Source: Dehalococcoidia bacterium (GTDB lineage: Bacteria > Chloroflexota > Dehalococcoidia > E44-bin15). From it: a DNA stretch of 5,796 nucleotides. The stretch covers positions 1 through 5,796 of the forward strand of contig DAOUVR010000076.1 in assembly GCA_030667555.1 (NCBI GenBank), in the 5' to 3' direction. Positions within the stretch are counted from its first letter, which is position 1. Each line of letters starts with the position of its first letter. The position numbers and the translations under genes are program-made. Shown piece by piece: positions 1-5,796 of the stretch. The notes beneath the pieces were generated by a model that saw nothing but the letters and a program-made list of their open reading frames with translations, was not told the origin of the DNA and did not search any database.

Positions 1-804
1 ATTGACTTCGACCAGCAAGACAGCTTCTTAGAAATAGAAGTTGGAGCAATCGTTGTAGCTTCAGGTTTTGACCTCATGCCCAAGAGTGCGATCAAAGAAT
101 ACGACCTGGACCCCGACATCCTCGAGGGAATTGAGTTCGAGCGCATCCTTTGTCCCGCAGGCCCTACCGCAGGCAAAGTCATAAGGCCATCCGATGGCAG
201 GGAGCCCAAGACAATAGCATTCATCTCCTGTTGCGGCTCGCGTGACCCGGAACATGGTGTCCCTTATTGCTCCAGGGTGTGCTGCATGTACCTGGTGAAG
301 ATGGCACTCCTCTACAAGCACGTGGTTCACGACGGTCAAGCATTCATCTTCTACATAGATATTCGTACCACAGGTAAGGGATACGAAGAGTTCGTTCAGA
401 GAGCAGTCGAAGAGGATGGCGTCCTCTATCTCAGAGGCAAAGTATCTAAAATTTTTCGGGATGGCGATAAGATTAAGGTCTGGGGGTCAGATACATTAAT
501 CGGAAAGAGAATAGAGATGGCTGTTGATCTTGTAGTCCTGGGCATGGCGATGCTGCCCAGCGATGGAGCCAAAGAGCTTGCCGCCAAACTGGGTCTCGCC
601 ACCGACGAACACGGATTTATGGTTGAGCTTCATCCCAAGCTTCACCCTCTGGAGACCTCGGTGCCTGGCATCTTCCTCGCTGGCTGCTGTCAGGGACCAA
701 AAGATATCCAGGATACAGTGGCTCAAGGAGGTGGGGCAGCGAGCAAGGTTCTGGCACTGTTCGCTCAAGATGAAGTCATATTGGAAGAGGCTGTAACAAG
801 CTAA
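1..804 (+). CDS. HdrA-like FAD/iron-sulfur oxidoreductase, 5'-truncated by the window edge
   Basis: The frame is open from base 1, so the first visible ATG (76) is internal; 267 residues are visible. They match the second half of HdrA, starting just after the inserted ferredoxin domain. The visible part holds the end of the FAD (thioredoxin-reductase-like) domain: the strand VGAIVVASG (14-22), the GPT-x-G-x-x-x-RPSDG segment (54-66), and the cluster motif with C77, C78, C90, C94 and C95 (SCCGSR...YCSRVCC). The late FAD motif GIFLAGCCQGPKDIQDT is at 223-239. The protein stops about 12 residues after this domain, so it lacks the C-terminal two-cluster ferredoxin present in the next gene. It aligns without gaps to residues 312-578 of that protein, about 60% identical by hand count. 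The upstream part (N-terminal Cys domain, GxGxxG, inserted ferredoxin) is outside the window and cannot be judged. Presumed cytoplasmic; the electron partner is unknown. Confidence 0.93.
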   Translation: MDFDQQDSFLEIEVGAIVVASGFDLMPKSAIKEYDLDPDILEGIEFERILCPAGPTAGKVIRPSDGREPKTIAFISCCGSRDPEHGVPYCSRVCCMYLVKMALLYKHVVHDGQAFIFYIDIRTTGKGYEEFVQRAVEEDGVLYLRGKVSKIFRDGDKIKVWGSDTLIGKRIEMAVDLVVLGMAMLPSDGAKELAAKLGLATDEHGFMVELHPKLHPLETSVPGIFLAGCCQGPKDIQDTVAQGGGAASKVLALFAQDEVILEEAVTS

Positions 805-2762
805 TGGAGAAAAGAATCGGTGTTTTCGTTTGTCACTGCGGGATGAACATCGCAGGCACTGTAGATGTGGAGCAGGTTGTGGAGGCGGTCAAGGATTATC
901 CTGACGTCGTCTATGCTGAGAACTACATCTACATGTGCTCCGACCCCGGGCAAGACCTGGTGAGGACGACAATAAGAGAACAAAACCTCACCGGCGTCGT
1001 GATGTCCAATTGCTCCCCCCTAATGCATGAGAAGACCTTCCGCAATGTAGTTGCTAAAGAGGGTATGAACCCTTATCTCCTTGAGATAGCCAATATCAGG
1101 GAGGATGTCAGTTGGCCTCACGAAAAGGAGAAGGAGCTAGCCACTAAAAAGGCCATATCCATTGTCAAGATGGCAATTGAGAAGCTGAAGCGAAATATGG
1201 AGCTGACCCCCATGGTTGTTCCCCTTCACAAGAGAGCGCTAGTAATCGGGGGAGGGATCGCTGGCATAACAGCAGCGCTTGAAATCGCCAGCGCTGGTTA
1301 TGAGACAATCGTGGTGGAAAAACTACCCTATATAGGAGGACATGCTGCACAGCTAGCAGGAACCTTCCCCACCCTTGATCGCGTGCCGTGCCTTATGGCC
1401 CCCATGATAGCTGAAATGATCTCACATTCTCAAATAAAAATCTATACCAGCGCAGAGATTGATGAGGTCTCAGGCTATGTAGGCAATTTCGCGGTAAAGA
1501 TTAAGATAAAGCCTTCCTATGTAGATGAGGAAAAGTGCAATAATTGCGGGCTCTGCTTAGAAAAATGCCCTGTTACCTGCCCCTCTGAGTTTGACCGCGG
1601 GCTCGCCGAGAGGAAAGCTATCTACATCACACCACCGGAAACGATGTACCAAAAGGTGCTTATCGACCCGGGAAACTGCCTGCATTTGAATGGTGATGAG
1701 TGCCACGCTTGCGAGGAGATTTGCCCCACAAAAGCCATCGACTTCCTTCAGCAAGAAACCACTGTGGAGGAGACGGTGGGGGCCATCGTTGTGGCTACGG
1801 GATATGAACTCTGGGACAAAAAGAATATCCCCGAATATGAATCGGACCCCGACGTTATCGATGGGCTCCAGTTCGAGAGGATACTCTCCCCCTCGGGTCC
1901 CACCGGAGGCGATATACGAAGGCCATCGGATGGCAAGGTCCCCAAGCAGATAGTGTTCATCTCCTGCTGTGGCTCACGTGACCCGGAGCACGGCTTCACC
2001 TATTGCTCCAGGGTTTGCTGCATGTACATTGCCAAACAAGCGGTGCTTTATAGCCGGGCGGTGCCCGACGGACAGGCCTATGTCTTCTACATGGATATCA
2101 GGTCTGATTCAAAGGGATACGAAGAATTCGTCAAAAGCGCCATGGAGGAGGAGCGGGTATTGTACCTGAGAGGGAGGGTATCCAAGCTCTTCAGAGATGG
2201 AGATAAGATCAAGGTCTGGGGGTCAGATACCCTGAGTGGCAAAAGCGTTGAAATTTCCGCTGACCTTGTAATCATGGCTACAGCTATGACGCCAAGAGAG
2301 GATGCTATCGCGCTGGCAAGGAAGCTGAATGTTACCGTCGATGCTATAGGCTTCCTAACTGAAGCCCATCCCAAGCTCAGGCCGGTGGAAACACTGACAA
2401 CCGGTATCTATCTGGCCGGCACCGTCCAGTGGCCGAGGGACATACCAGATACAATATCCTCAACCTGCGGAGCAGCCAGTAAAGTGCTCTCCCTGTTCTC
2501 CAGGAAGGAATTGCTTCACGAACCTACGGTGGCCTGGCCCGATGAGGAGGTTTGCAGCGGGTGTGGGATTTGCGCCTCCGTCTGTACCTATCACGCCATA
2601 GAGATCAACCCAATAAAGAGAGTAGCTGAGGTCAATGAGGCGGTCTGCGAGAGCTGCGGTGCTTGCATTGCATCCTGCCCCTCAGGGGCAATGCGACACA
2701 AGAACTGGAATGCCAGGCAGTTTTTTGAAATGATCGATGTAGCTACAGGAGCATATGTATAG
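804..2762 (+). CDS. hdrA: HdrA, full-length heterodisulfide-reductase-type subunit A (FAD, predicted six [4Fe-4S])
   Basis: The product is 652 residues, the usual HdrA length, with domains in canonical order. The N-terminal Cys domain has C10, C12, C45 and C70 (VCHCG, NCSPLMHE). The FAD Rossmann motif is VIGGGIAG (147-154). The inserted ferredoxin has C245/C248/C251/C255 and a second set with wider spacing, C292/C300/C303/C307. The CCGSR...YCSRVCC cluster site is at 388-406. The C-terminal ferredoxin has C584/C587/C590/C594 and C615/C618/C621/C625. In characterised Hdr complexes HdrA carries the flavin that bifurcates electrons between ferredoxin and the HdrBC branch; here that role is inferred. 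No signal peptide or membrane segment is seen. The ATG overlaps the upstream stop (TAATG), with only a weak, distant purine run (783-790), which suggests translational coupling. Oddities: R193 stands where the family usually has Cys in the LDCxxC motif (C196 is kept), and TVQWPRDIPDT (540-550) departs from the common AQxPKDIP. The stop is TAG. Confidence 0.95.
   Translation: MEKRIGVFVCHCGMNIAGTVDVEQVVEAVKDYPDVVYAENYIYMCSDPGQDLVRTTIREQNLTGVVMSNCSPLMHEKTFRNVVAKEGMNPYLLEIANIREDVSWPHEKEKELATKKAISIVKMAIEKLKRNMELTPMVVPLHKRALVIGGGIAGITAALEIASAGYETIVVEKLPYIGGHAAQLAGTFPTLDRVPCLMAPMIAEMISHSQIKIYTSAEIDEVSGYVGNFAVKIKIKPSYVDEEKCNNCGLCLEKCPVTCPSEFDRGLAERKAIYITPPETMYQKVLIDPGNCLHLNGDECHACEEICPTKAIDFLQQETTVEETVGAIVVATGYELWDKKNIPEYESDPDVIDGLQFERILSPSGPTGGDIRRPSDGKVPKQIVFISCCGSRDPEHGFTYCSRVCCMYIAKQAVLYSRAVPDGQAYVFYMDIRSDSKGYEEFVKSAMEEERVLYLRGRVSKLFRDGDKIKVWGSDTLSGKSVEISADLVIMATAMTPREDAIALARKLNVTVDAIGFLTEAHPKLRPVETLTTGIYLAGTVQWPRDIPDTISSTCGAASKVLSLFSRKELLHEPTVAWPDEEVCSGCGICASVCTYHAIEINPIKRVAEVNEAVCESCGACIASCPSGAMRHKNWNARQFFEMIDVATGAYV
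2747..2751 (+). promoter_or_regulatory. Shine-Dalgarno AGGAG for the tandem HdrA gene
   Basis: AGGAG lies inside the end of the upstream hdrA, 11 bases before the ATG at 2763. It fixes that ATG as a real start and supports reading the TAG at 2760-2762 as a genuine terminator rather than a decoded codon. Confidence 0.55.
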
Positions 2763-3701
2763 ATGGTAGGAGCTGTGCTTATTATCGGTGCTGGGATCGG
2801 TGGCATTAAATGCTCCTTAGATCTCGCCGAGTCTGGGTTCAAGGTCTATCTAGCCGACCAAAGCCCGTTTATAGGGGGCACACTCGCCCAATTGGATAGA
2901 TGGTTTCCCGATAATCACTGTGGGATGTGCAAGATACTGCCCATTTTCTCCAGGGATGAATCATCCCAGTTTTGCCTCCGCCGCGGACTGTATCACCCTA
3001 ATATCGAACTCTTACCGCTATCCACTATGGGCCGAGTAGATGGTGACGCTGGCGATTTCCAGGCCACTTTGAGTATTAAGCCCCGAGGGGTGAGGGAGGA
3101 GCTTTGCGTAGGCTGTGACCTTTGCGCCCAGGTTTGTCCCGTGGAGGTACCCAGCGAGTTTAACGAAGGGCTAGAAAACCGAAAAGCGATCTACCTTCGC
3201 AATCCCCTGGCAATATCCAGTGGCTATGCCATTGATTGGGACTCGTGCACCAAATGCGGTGCTTGTGTGGAGAAATGCCCCACTGATGCCATAGACCTGT
3301 CACAGGAAGAGGAGACAAGGAAGCTTGACGTAGGCGCCATCGTCCTGAGCGCTGGCTTTGAGGAATTCAATCCTCGACCCTGGAGTCAGTACGGTTACAA
3401 ACGCCATCCCAATGTGATAACCAGCATCCAGTTCGAGCGAATGCTTAGCGCCAGTGGCCCTACCGGAGGAGAAATCCTCCGACCATCCGACAACCAGCCT
3501 CCCAGGTCCATAGCATTCCTGCAATGCATCGGCTCCAGGACTAGGGAAAGAGATTATTGTTCCTCAGCTTGCTGCATGTATGCCCTCAAAGAGGCAGTAC
3601 TGGCTAAGGAGAACAATCCTGAGCTTGATACTGAGATCTTCTATATGGATCTGAGAGCCTTTGGCAAAGGCTATTACCGCTATTATGAGCAGGCAAAATA
3701 G
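2763..3701 (+). CDS. Tandem HdrA fusion, N-terminal part: FAD domain with inserted ferredoxin, ending at in-frame TAG
   Basis: 312 residues precede the TAG. The product starts directly at the FAD Rossmann fold (LIIGAGIGG, 6-14), so it lacks the N-terminal Cys domain of canonical HdrA. Next come the HdrA-type Cys pair C53/C56 (HCGMC), an inserted ferredoxin with two regular CX2CX2CX3CP sites (C115/118/121/125 and C162/165/168/172), the GPTGG...RPSD segment (232-243), and the cluster motif C255...YCSSACC (C266, C270, C271). It ends at YYEQAK, inside the helix-strand unit that in HdrA leads on to GVxF. As a free polypeptide it would have an incomplete FAD domain, lacking the last strands and the GVFVCG...PKDI motif, and would probably not fold stably. 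The ATG directly follows the upstream TAG and is preceded by AGGAG. Confidence 0.85.
   Translation: MVGAVLIIGAGIGGIKCSLDLAESGFKVYLADQSPFIGGTLAQLDRWFPDNHCGMCKILPIFSRDESSQFCLRRGLYHPNIELLPLSTMGRVDGDAGDFQATLSIKPRGVREELCVGCDLCAQVCPVEVPSEFNEGLENRKAIYLRNPLAISSGYAIDWDSCTKCGACVEKCPTDAIDLSQEEETRKLDVGAIVLSAGFEEFNPRPWSQYGYKRHPNVITSIQFERMLSASGPTGGEILRPSDNQPPRSIAFLQCIGSRTRERDYCSSACCMYALKEAVLAKENNPELDTEIFYMDLRAFGKGYYRYYEQAK
3699..3701 (+). other. In-frame amber codon inside the tandem HdrA gene (codon 313)
   Basis: TAG separates YYEQAK from EFGVKF in a single unbroken frame. From memory of the family the usual text here is close to AK-E-E-[YF]-G-V-[RK]-F, so a Glu (GAG), Lys (AAG) or Gln (CAG) codon one substitution away is the simplest ancestor. 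No frameshift is needed. The site lies at a helix-to-strand turn, not at a cofactor ligand. It could be a nonsense mutation, a base-calling error, or a decoded UAG. Confidence 0.9.
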
Positions 3702-5780
3702 GAATTTGGAGTCAAGTTCACCCGATGCCGCATCCCCACGCTGAAGCAAGACCCCACCACCAAGAATCTGTTTTTCACCGCCATAGGTGAGGATGGTGGG
3801 TCTGAGAGACGGGAGTTCGACCTAGTGGTGCTATCTGTTGGTCAGACCCCATCGCCTCGTTTCATTGAGCTAGGCGAAATCTTGAGTATAGAACTCAATA
3901 AATGGGGTTTTTGTAAAACACAGGAGCTTTCCCCTGTCAAAACCTCCAAAGAGGGTGTATTCGTATGCGGCTCTGCCTCTGCTCCCAAAGACATCGCTGA
4001 TACCCTGGTGGAAGCTAGCGCTGCAGCGTGTCAGGTCTCCGAACTGCTTTCCTCCCAGCGTGGTCAGTTGATAACCACGAAAGACTATCCTGAAGAGCTG
4101 GACCTTAGCGAGACGGAGGCACGGGCTGCCATTTTCCTCTGCACTTGTGGTGAGGAGATCGCATCAGCGATAGATATGGAGGAGATGCTTGATTTCGCAA
4201 AAGGTCTCCCCGGTGTATTTTATGTTGAACATATTCCCTACCTTTGCCAAAAAGATACCTTGGAACAAGTGAAGGGAAAAATAAAGGAGCACGAAGTCAA
4301 TCGTGTGGTCTTTGCCGCCTGTTCCGACATCACCTATGAGAAGCTTTTCATTGATGCAATGAGAGATGTGGGGCTAAACCCCTCTCTTCTAGAGTTGGTA
4401 GATTTTCGGGAGCAGCTTTCCTCGATTAATCCAGACCACAAGAAACAGGCAATGGAAAAAGCTAAAACCCTGGTTTCTATCGCTTTAGAAAGGGTTAGAA
4501 CCCAAGAACCTTTGCACCTTGTCTCTCAGAATGTCGAACACCAAGCACTGGTTATTGGTGGCGGCCTGGCTGGATTGACCGCTGCCCTGTCACTGGCGGA
4601 GCAGGGTTTCGAGGTTCAGCTAGCCGAGAGAACAGCCGAACTAGGGGGTAACCTGAGGTATATTTTTGCTATTCTAGAGGGCGGGGATCCCCAGGCCTTG
4701 CGCCAGGATCTAATCAACAGGGCTCAGGAGAATCCCCTCATTCACCTTCACACAGAAACTGAGGTTATCGAGGTCTCGGGCTATGCCGGGAACTTCGAGG
4801 CAGTCCTCAAAGACAAGGGCTCGACACACGAACCCATAAAGGTGGGGACAATCATCATTGCCACCGGCGGCGAAGCCTATGAGCCCAATGACTATTGCTA
4901 TAACCAAAGCGAAAGGGTTGTAACCCAAGCAGAACTGGAACAGCAACTGGTCTCTGGCAAACTTGACGCCAAAGAGCTCGGCTGTGTAGTAATGATTCAA
5001 TGCGTTGGTTCCAGAGACAAAGAGAGGCCATATTGCAGCCGAGTCTGCTGTTCTCAGGCACTCAAGAATTCCCTGAGTCTAAAAGAGAGAAACCCCGAGA
5101 TTGATATATTTGTCCTTCATCGGGATGTTATGAGCTACGGGTTCAAAGAAGAGTATTATTCTCAGGCCCGAGAAAAGGGTGTTCTTTTCATTAATTATGA
5201 CTTGGATCGCAAGCCGGAAGTGGCAATCGAGGAGGAAAGGCTCATTGTCCAGACTATCGAGCCAACAACGGGCGGTGTCCTGAAAATAGAGCCCGATTTA
5301 TTAGTATTGAGCACAGGAATCGTCCCCAACGATAATAATATACTTGCCCAGATGCTCAATCTGGAATTGACTGAGGACGGATTCTTCAAAGAGGCAGAGG
5401 CAAAATTCCGCCCTGTGGATTTCGTGACTAATGGTATTTTTTTGTGCGGGCTTGCCCATTCGCCGAGAGGCATCACAGAGACTATAGCTCAGGCCCAGGC
5501 TGCGGCGCAGCGGGCAGCATCTATCCTTTCCAGAGAGCGATTGGAATCGGGGAGGGTCGTCTCTGAGGTCAATGAGAGGCGTTGCAGTGGCTGTGAGCTT
5601 TGCGTCTCAGCTTGTCCCTATAATGCGCGGCTTAAAGATACCGATAAAGGAGTGGTTGTTGTAATTGAGGCGATTTGTCAGGGCTGCGGCGCTTGCGTCG
5701 CCATCTGCCCTAGCGGTGCGGCAAAGCTAAGGGGATTCACCGATAAGCAGGTCTTCTCGGTGATGGATGCCGTGATCTAA
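3702..5780 (+). CDS. Tandem HdrA fusion, C-terminal part: rest of module A plus module B (N-domain, FAD, C-terminal ferredoxin)
   Basis: This continues the frame of the preceding part with no credible start of its own. There is no ATG nearby, and the first possible start, GTG 3825, lies inside the conserved strand FDLVVLSVG. In whole-protein numbering (UAG = 313), residues 314 to about 440 finish module A, including GVFVCGSASAPKDIADT. Module B follows. Its N-terminal Cys domain has C460, C462 (LCTCG), C495 and C520. Its FAD motif is VIGGGLAG (597-604), with no inserted ferredoxin. The cluster site is C747...YCSRVCC (C758, C762, C763). GIFLCGLAHSPRGITET comes next, then a C-terminal ferredoxin with C941/944/947/951 and C972/975/978/982. 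All cofactor motifs are intact and there is no second stop or frameshift, so there is no sign of long decay. The stop is TAA. Confidence 0.8.
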   Translation, partial: EFGVKFTRCRIPTLKQDPTTKNLFFTAIGEDGGSERREFDLVVLSVGQTPSPRFIELGEILSIELNKWGFCKTQELSPVKTSKEGVFVCGSASAPKDIADTLVEASAAACQVSELLSSQRGQLITTKDYPEELDLSETEARAAIFLCTCGEEIASAIDMEEMLDFAKGLPGVFYVEHIPYLCQKDTLEQVKGKIKEHEVNRVVFAACSDITYEKLFIDAMRDVGLNPSLLELVDFREQLSSINPDHKKQAMEKAKTLVSIALERVRTQEPLHLVSQNVEHQALVIGGGLAGLTAALSLAEQGFEVQLAERTAELGGNLRYIFAILEGGDPQALRQDLINRAQENPLIHLHTETEVIEVSGYAGNFEAVLKDKGSTHEPIKVGTIIIATGGEAYEPNDYCYNQSERVVTQAELEQQLVSGKLDAKELGCVVMIQCVGSRDKERPYCSRVCCSQALKNSLSLKERNPEIDIFVLHRDVMSYGFKEEYYSQAREKGVLFINYDLDRKPEVAIEEERLIVQTIEPTTGGVLKIEPDLLVLSTGIVPNDNNILAQMLNLELTEDGFFKEAEAKFRPVDFVTNGIFLCGLAHSPRGITETIAQAQAAAQRAASILSRERLESGRVVSEVNERRCSGCELCVSACPYNARLKDTDKGVVVVIEAICQGCGACVAICPSGAAKLRGFTDKQVFSVMDAVI

Positions 5781-5788
5781 AAGGAGGT
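5781..5788 (+). promoter_or_regulatory. Strong Shine-Dalgarno for the next gene, with possible TTG start at 5793
   Basis: AAGGAGGT directly follows the TAA stop and is a full complement of the 16S rRNA 3' end. TTG at 5793-5795 lies 5 bases after GGAGG and could be the start; otherwise the start is beyond the window. The operon therefore continues. In such clusters an MvhD-like hydrogenase iron-sulfur subunit or HdrB/HdrC often follows, but nothing of that gene is visible. Confidence 0.6.
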
Positions 5789-5796
5789 CGCCTTGC

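Larger units (their letters stand above)
2763..5780 (+). pseudogene. Whole tandem HdrA-HdrA fusion gene (about 1005 codons) with one in-frame UAG; pseudogene or read-through gene
   Basis: Read through the TAG, the two parts form one protein of 1005 residues with two HdrA modules, two FAD sites and seven predicted [4Fe-4S] sites. These are two in the inserted ferredoxin, one C...CX3CC site in each module, one in module B's N-domain, and two in the C-terminal ferredoxin. From memory, FAD-dependent HdrA-like proteins of about 1000 residues with this layout occur in anaerobic bacteria, so the fusion is likely the ancestral state and the TAG is new or decoded. Marking it as a pseudogene is the cautious choice. 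The otherwise intact frame means it is either very recently broken, mis-sequenced, or still made by suppression. Module A lacks what module B supplies (N-domain, C-terminal ferredoxin), and module B lacks module A's inserted ferredoxin. Confidence 0.6.

Noticed and set aside
76..804. ATG at 76 as the true start of gene 1
   Set aside because: The frame is open to base 1 and residues 1-25 still align with the paralogue (IDF..QQ....E..VGAIVVA), so the gene begins outside the window.
3699..3701. Selenocysteine codon, as known in some HdrA proteins
   Set aside because: The codon is TAG, not TGA, and it is not at a Cys ligand position.
3660..3830. Frameshift or programmed frameshifting in the fusion gene
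   Set aside because: The protein continues in exactly the same frame on both sides of the stop; only one codon differs.
61..5476. Minus-strand open frames and short + strand frames overlapping the HdrA genes
   Set aside because: They lie antisense or out of frame to strongly conserved HdrA coding sequence and show no recognisable motif; they are shadows.
3825..5780. A separate gene starting at GTG 3825
   Set aside because: The GTG lies inside a conserved FAD-domain strand (FDLVVLSVG), has no good Shine-Dalgarno, and the coding homology begins upstream, directly after the TAG. It is a continuation of the preceding frame.
1..5796. CRISPR arrays, tRNA/rRNA genes, insertion sequences, terminators, internal promoters
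   Set aside because: Coding sequence fills essentially the whole window. I saw no direct-repeat arrays, terminal inverted repeats, transposase motifs, or hairpin plus T-run.

Overview
The window is one strand-uniform, gene-dense stretch that encodes only HdrA-type proteins. HdrA is the FAD and iron-sulfur subunit of heterodisulfide reductase and of related electron-bifurcating complexes. All genes are on the + strand. The visible junctions are tight: gene 1 and gene 2 share one base (TAATG), and gene 2's TAG stop directly abuts the ATG of gene 3. I see no internal promoter or terminator, so this reads as part of a single operon. Repeated HdrA genes with good Shine-Dalgarno sites and about half G+C suggest a strictly anaerobic bacterium. 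From memory of similar proteins I lean toward Dehalococcoidia (Chloroflexota) or Desulfobacterota, but the sequence here does not settle this.

Layout: (1) 1-804, the 3' part of an HdrA-like gene whose product ends without the C-terminal ferredoxin domain. (2) 804-2762, a complete canonical HdrA of 652 residues with an N-terminal Cys domain, a FAD domain with inserted ferredoxin, and a C-terminal ferredoxin. (3) 2763-5780, a tandem HdrA-HdrA fusion of about 1005 codons, broken at codon 313 by a single in-frame TAG (3699-3701). The frame stays open on both sides and homology continues directly across the stop. (4) 5781-5796, a near-perfect Shine-Dalgarno for a further gene outside the window.

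Together the genes encode up to four FAD sites and at least 14 predicted [4Fe-4S] sites, counted from Cys motifs. The likely role is a multi-flavin electron-transfer or bifurcation module. Its partners (HdrB/HdrC, MvhD, a hydrogenase, formate dehydrogenase or another oxidoreductase) are not visible here. The most notable point is the amber codon in the fusion gene. It could be a recent nonsense mutation, a sequence error, or a read-through codon (pyrrolysine or suppressor tRNA). Genes 2 and 3 also lie in the same frame with only a TAG between them, so UAG decoding would matter at two places.
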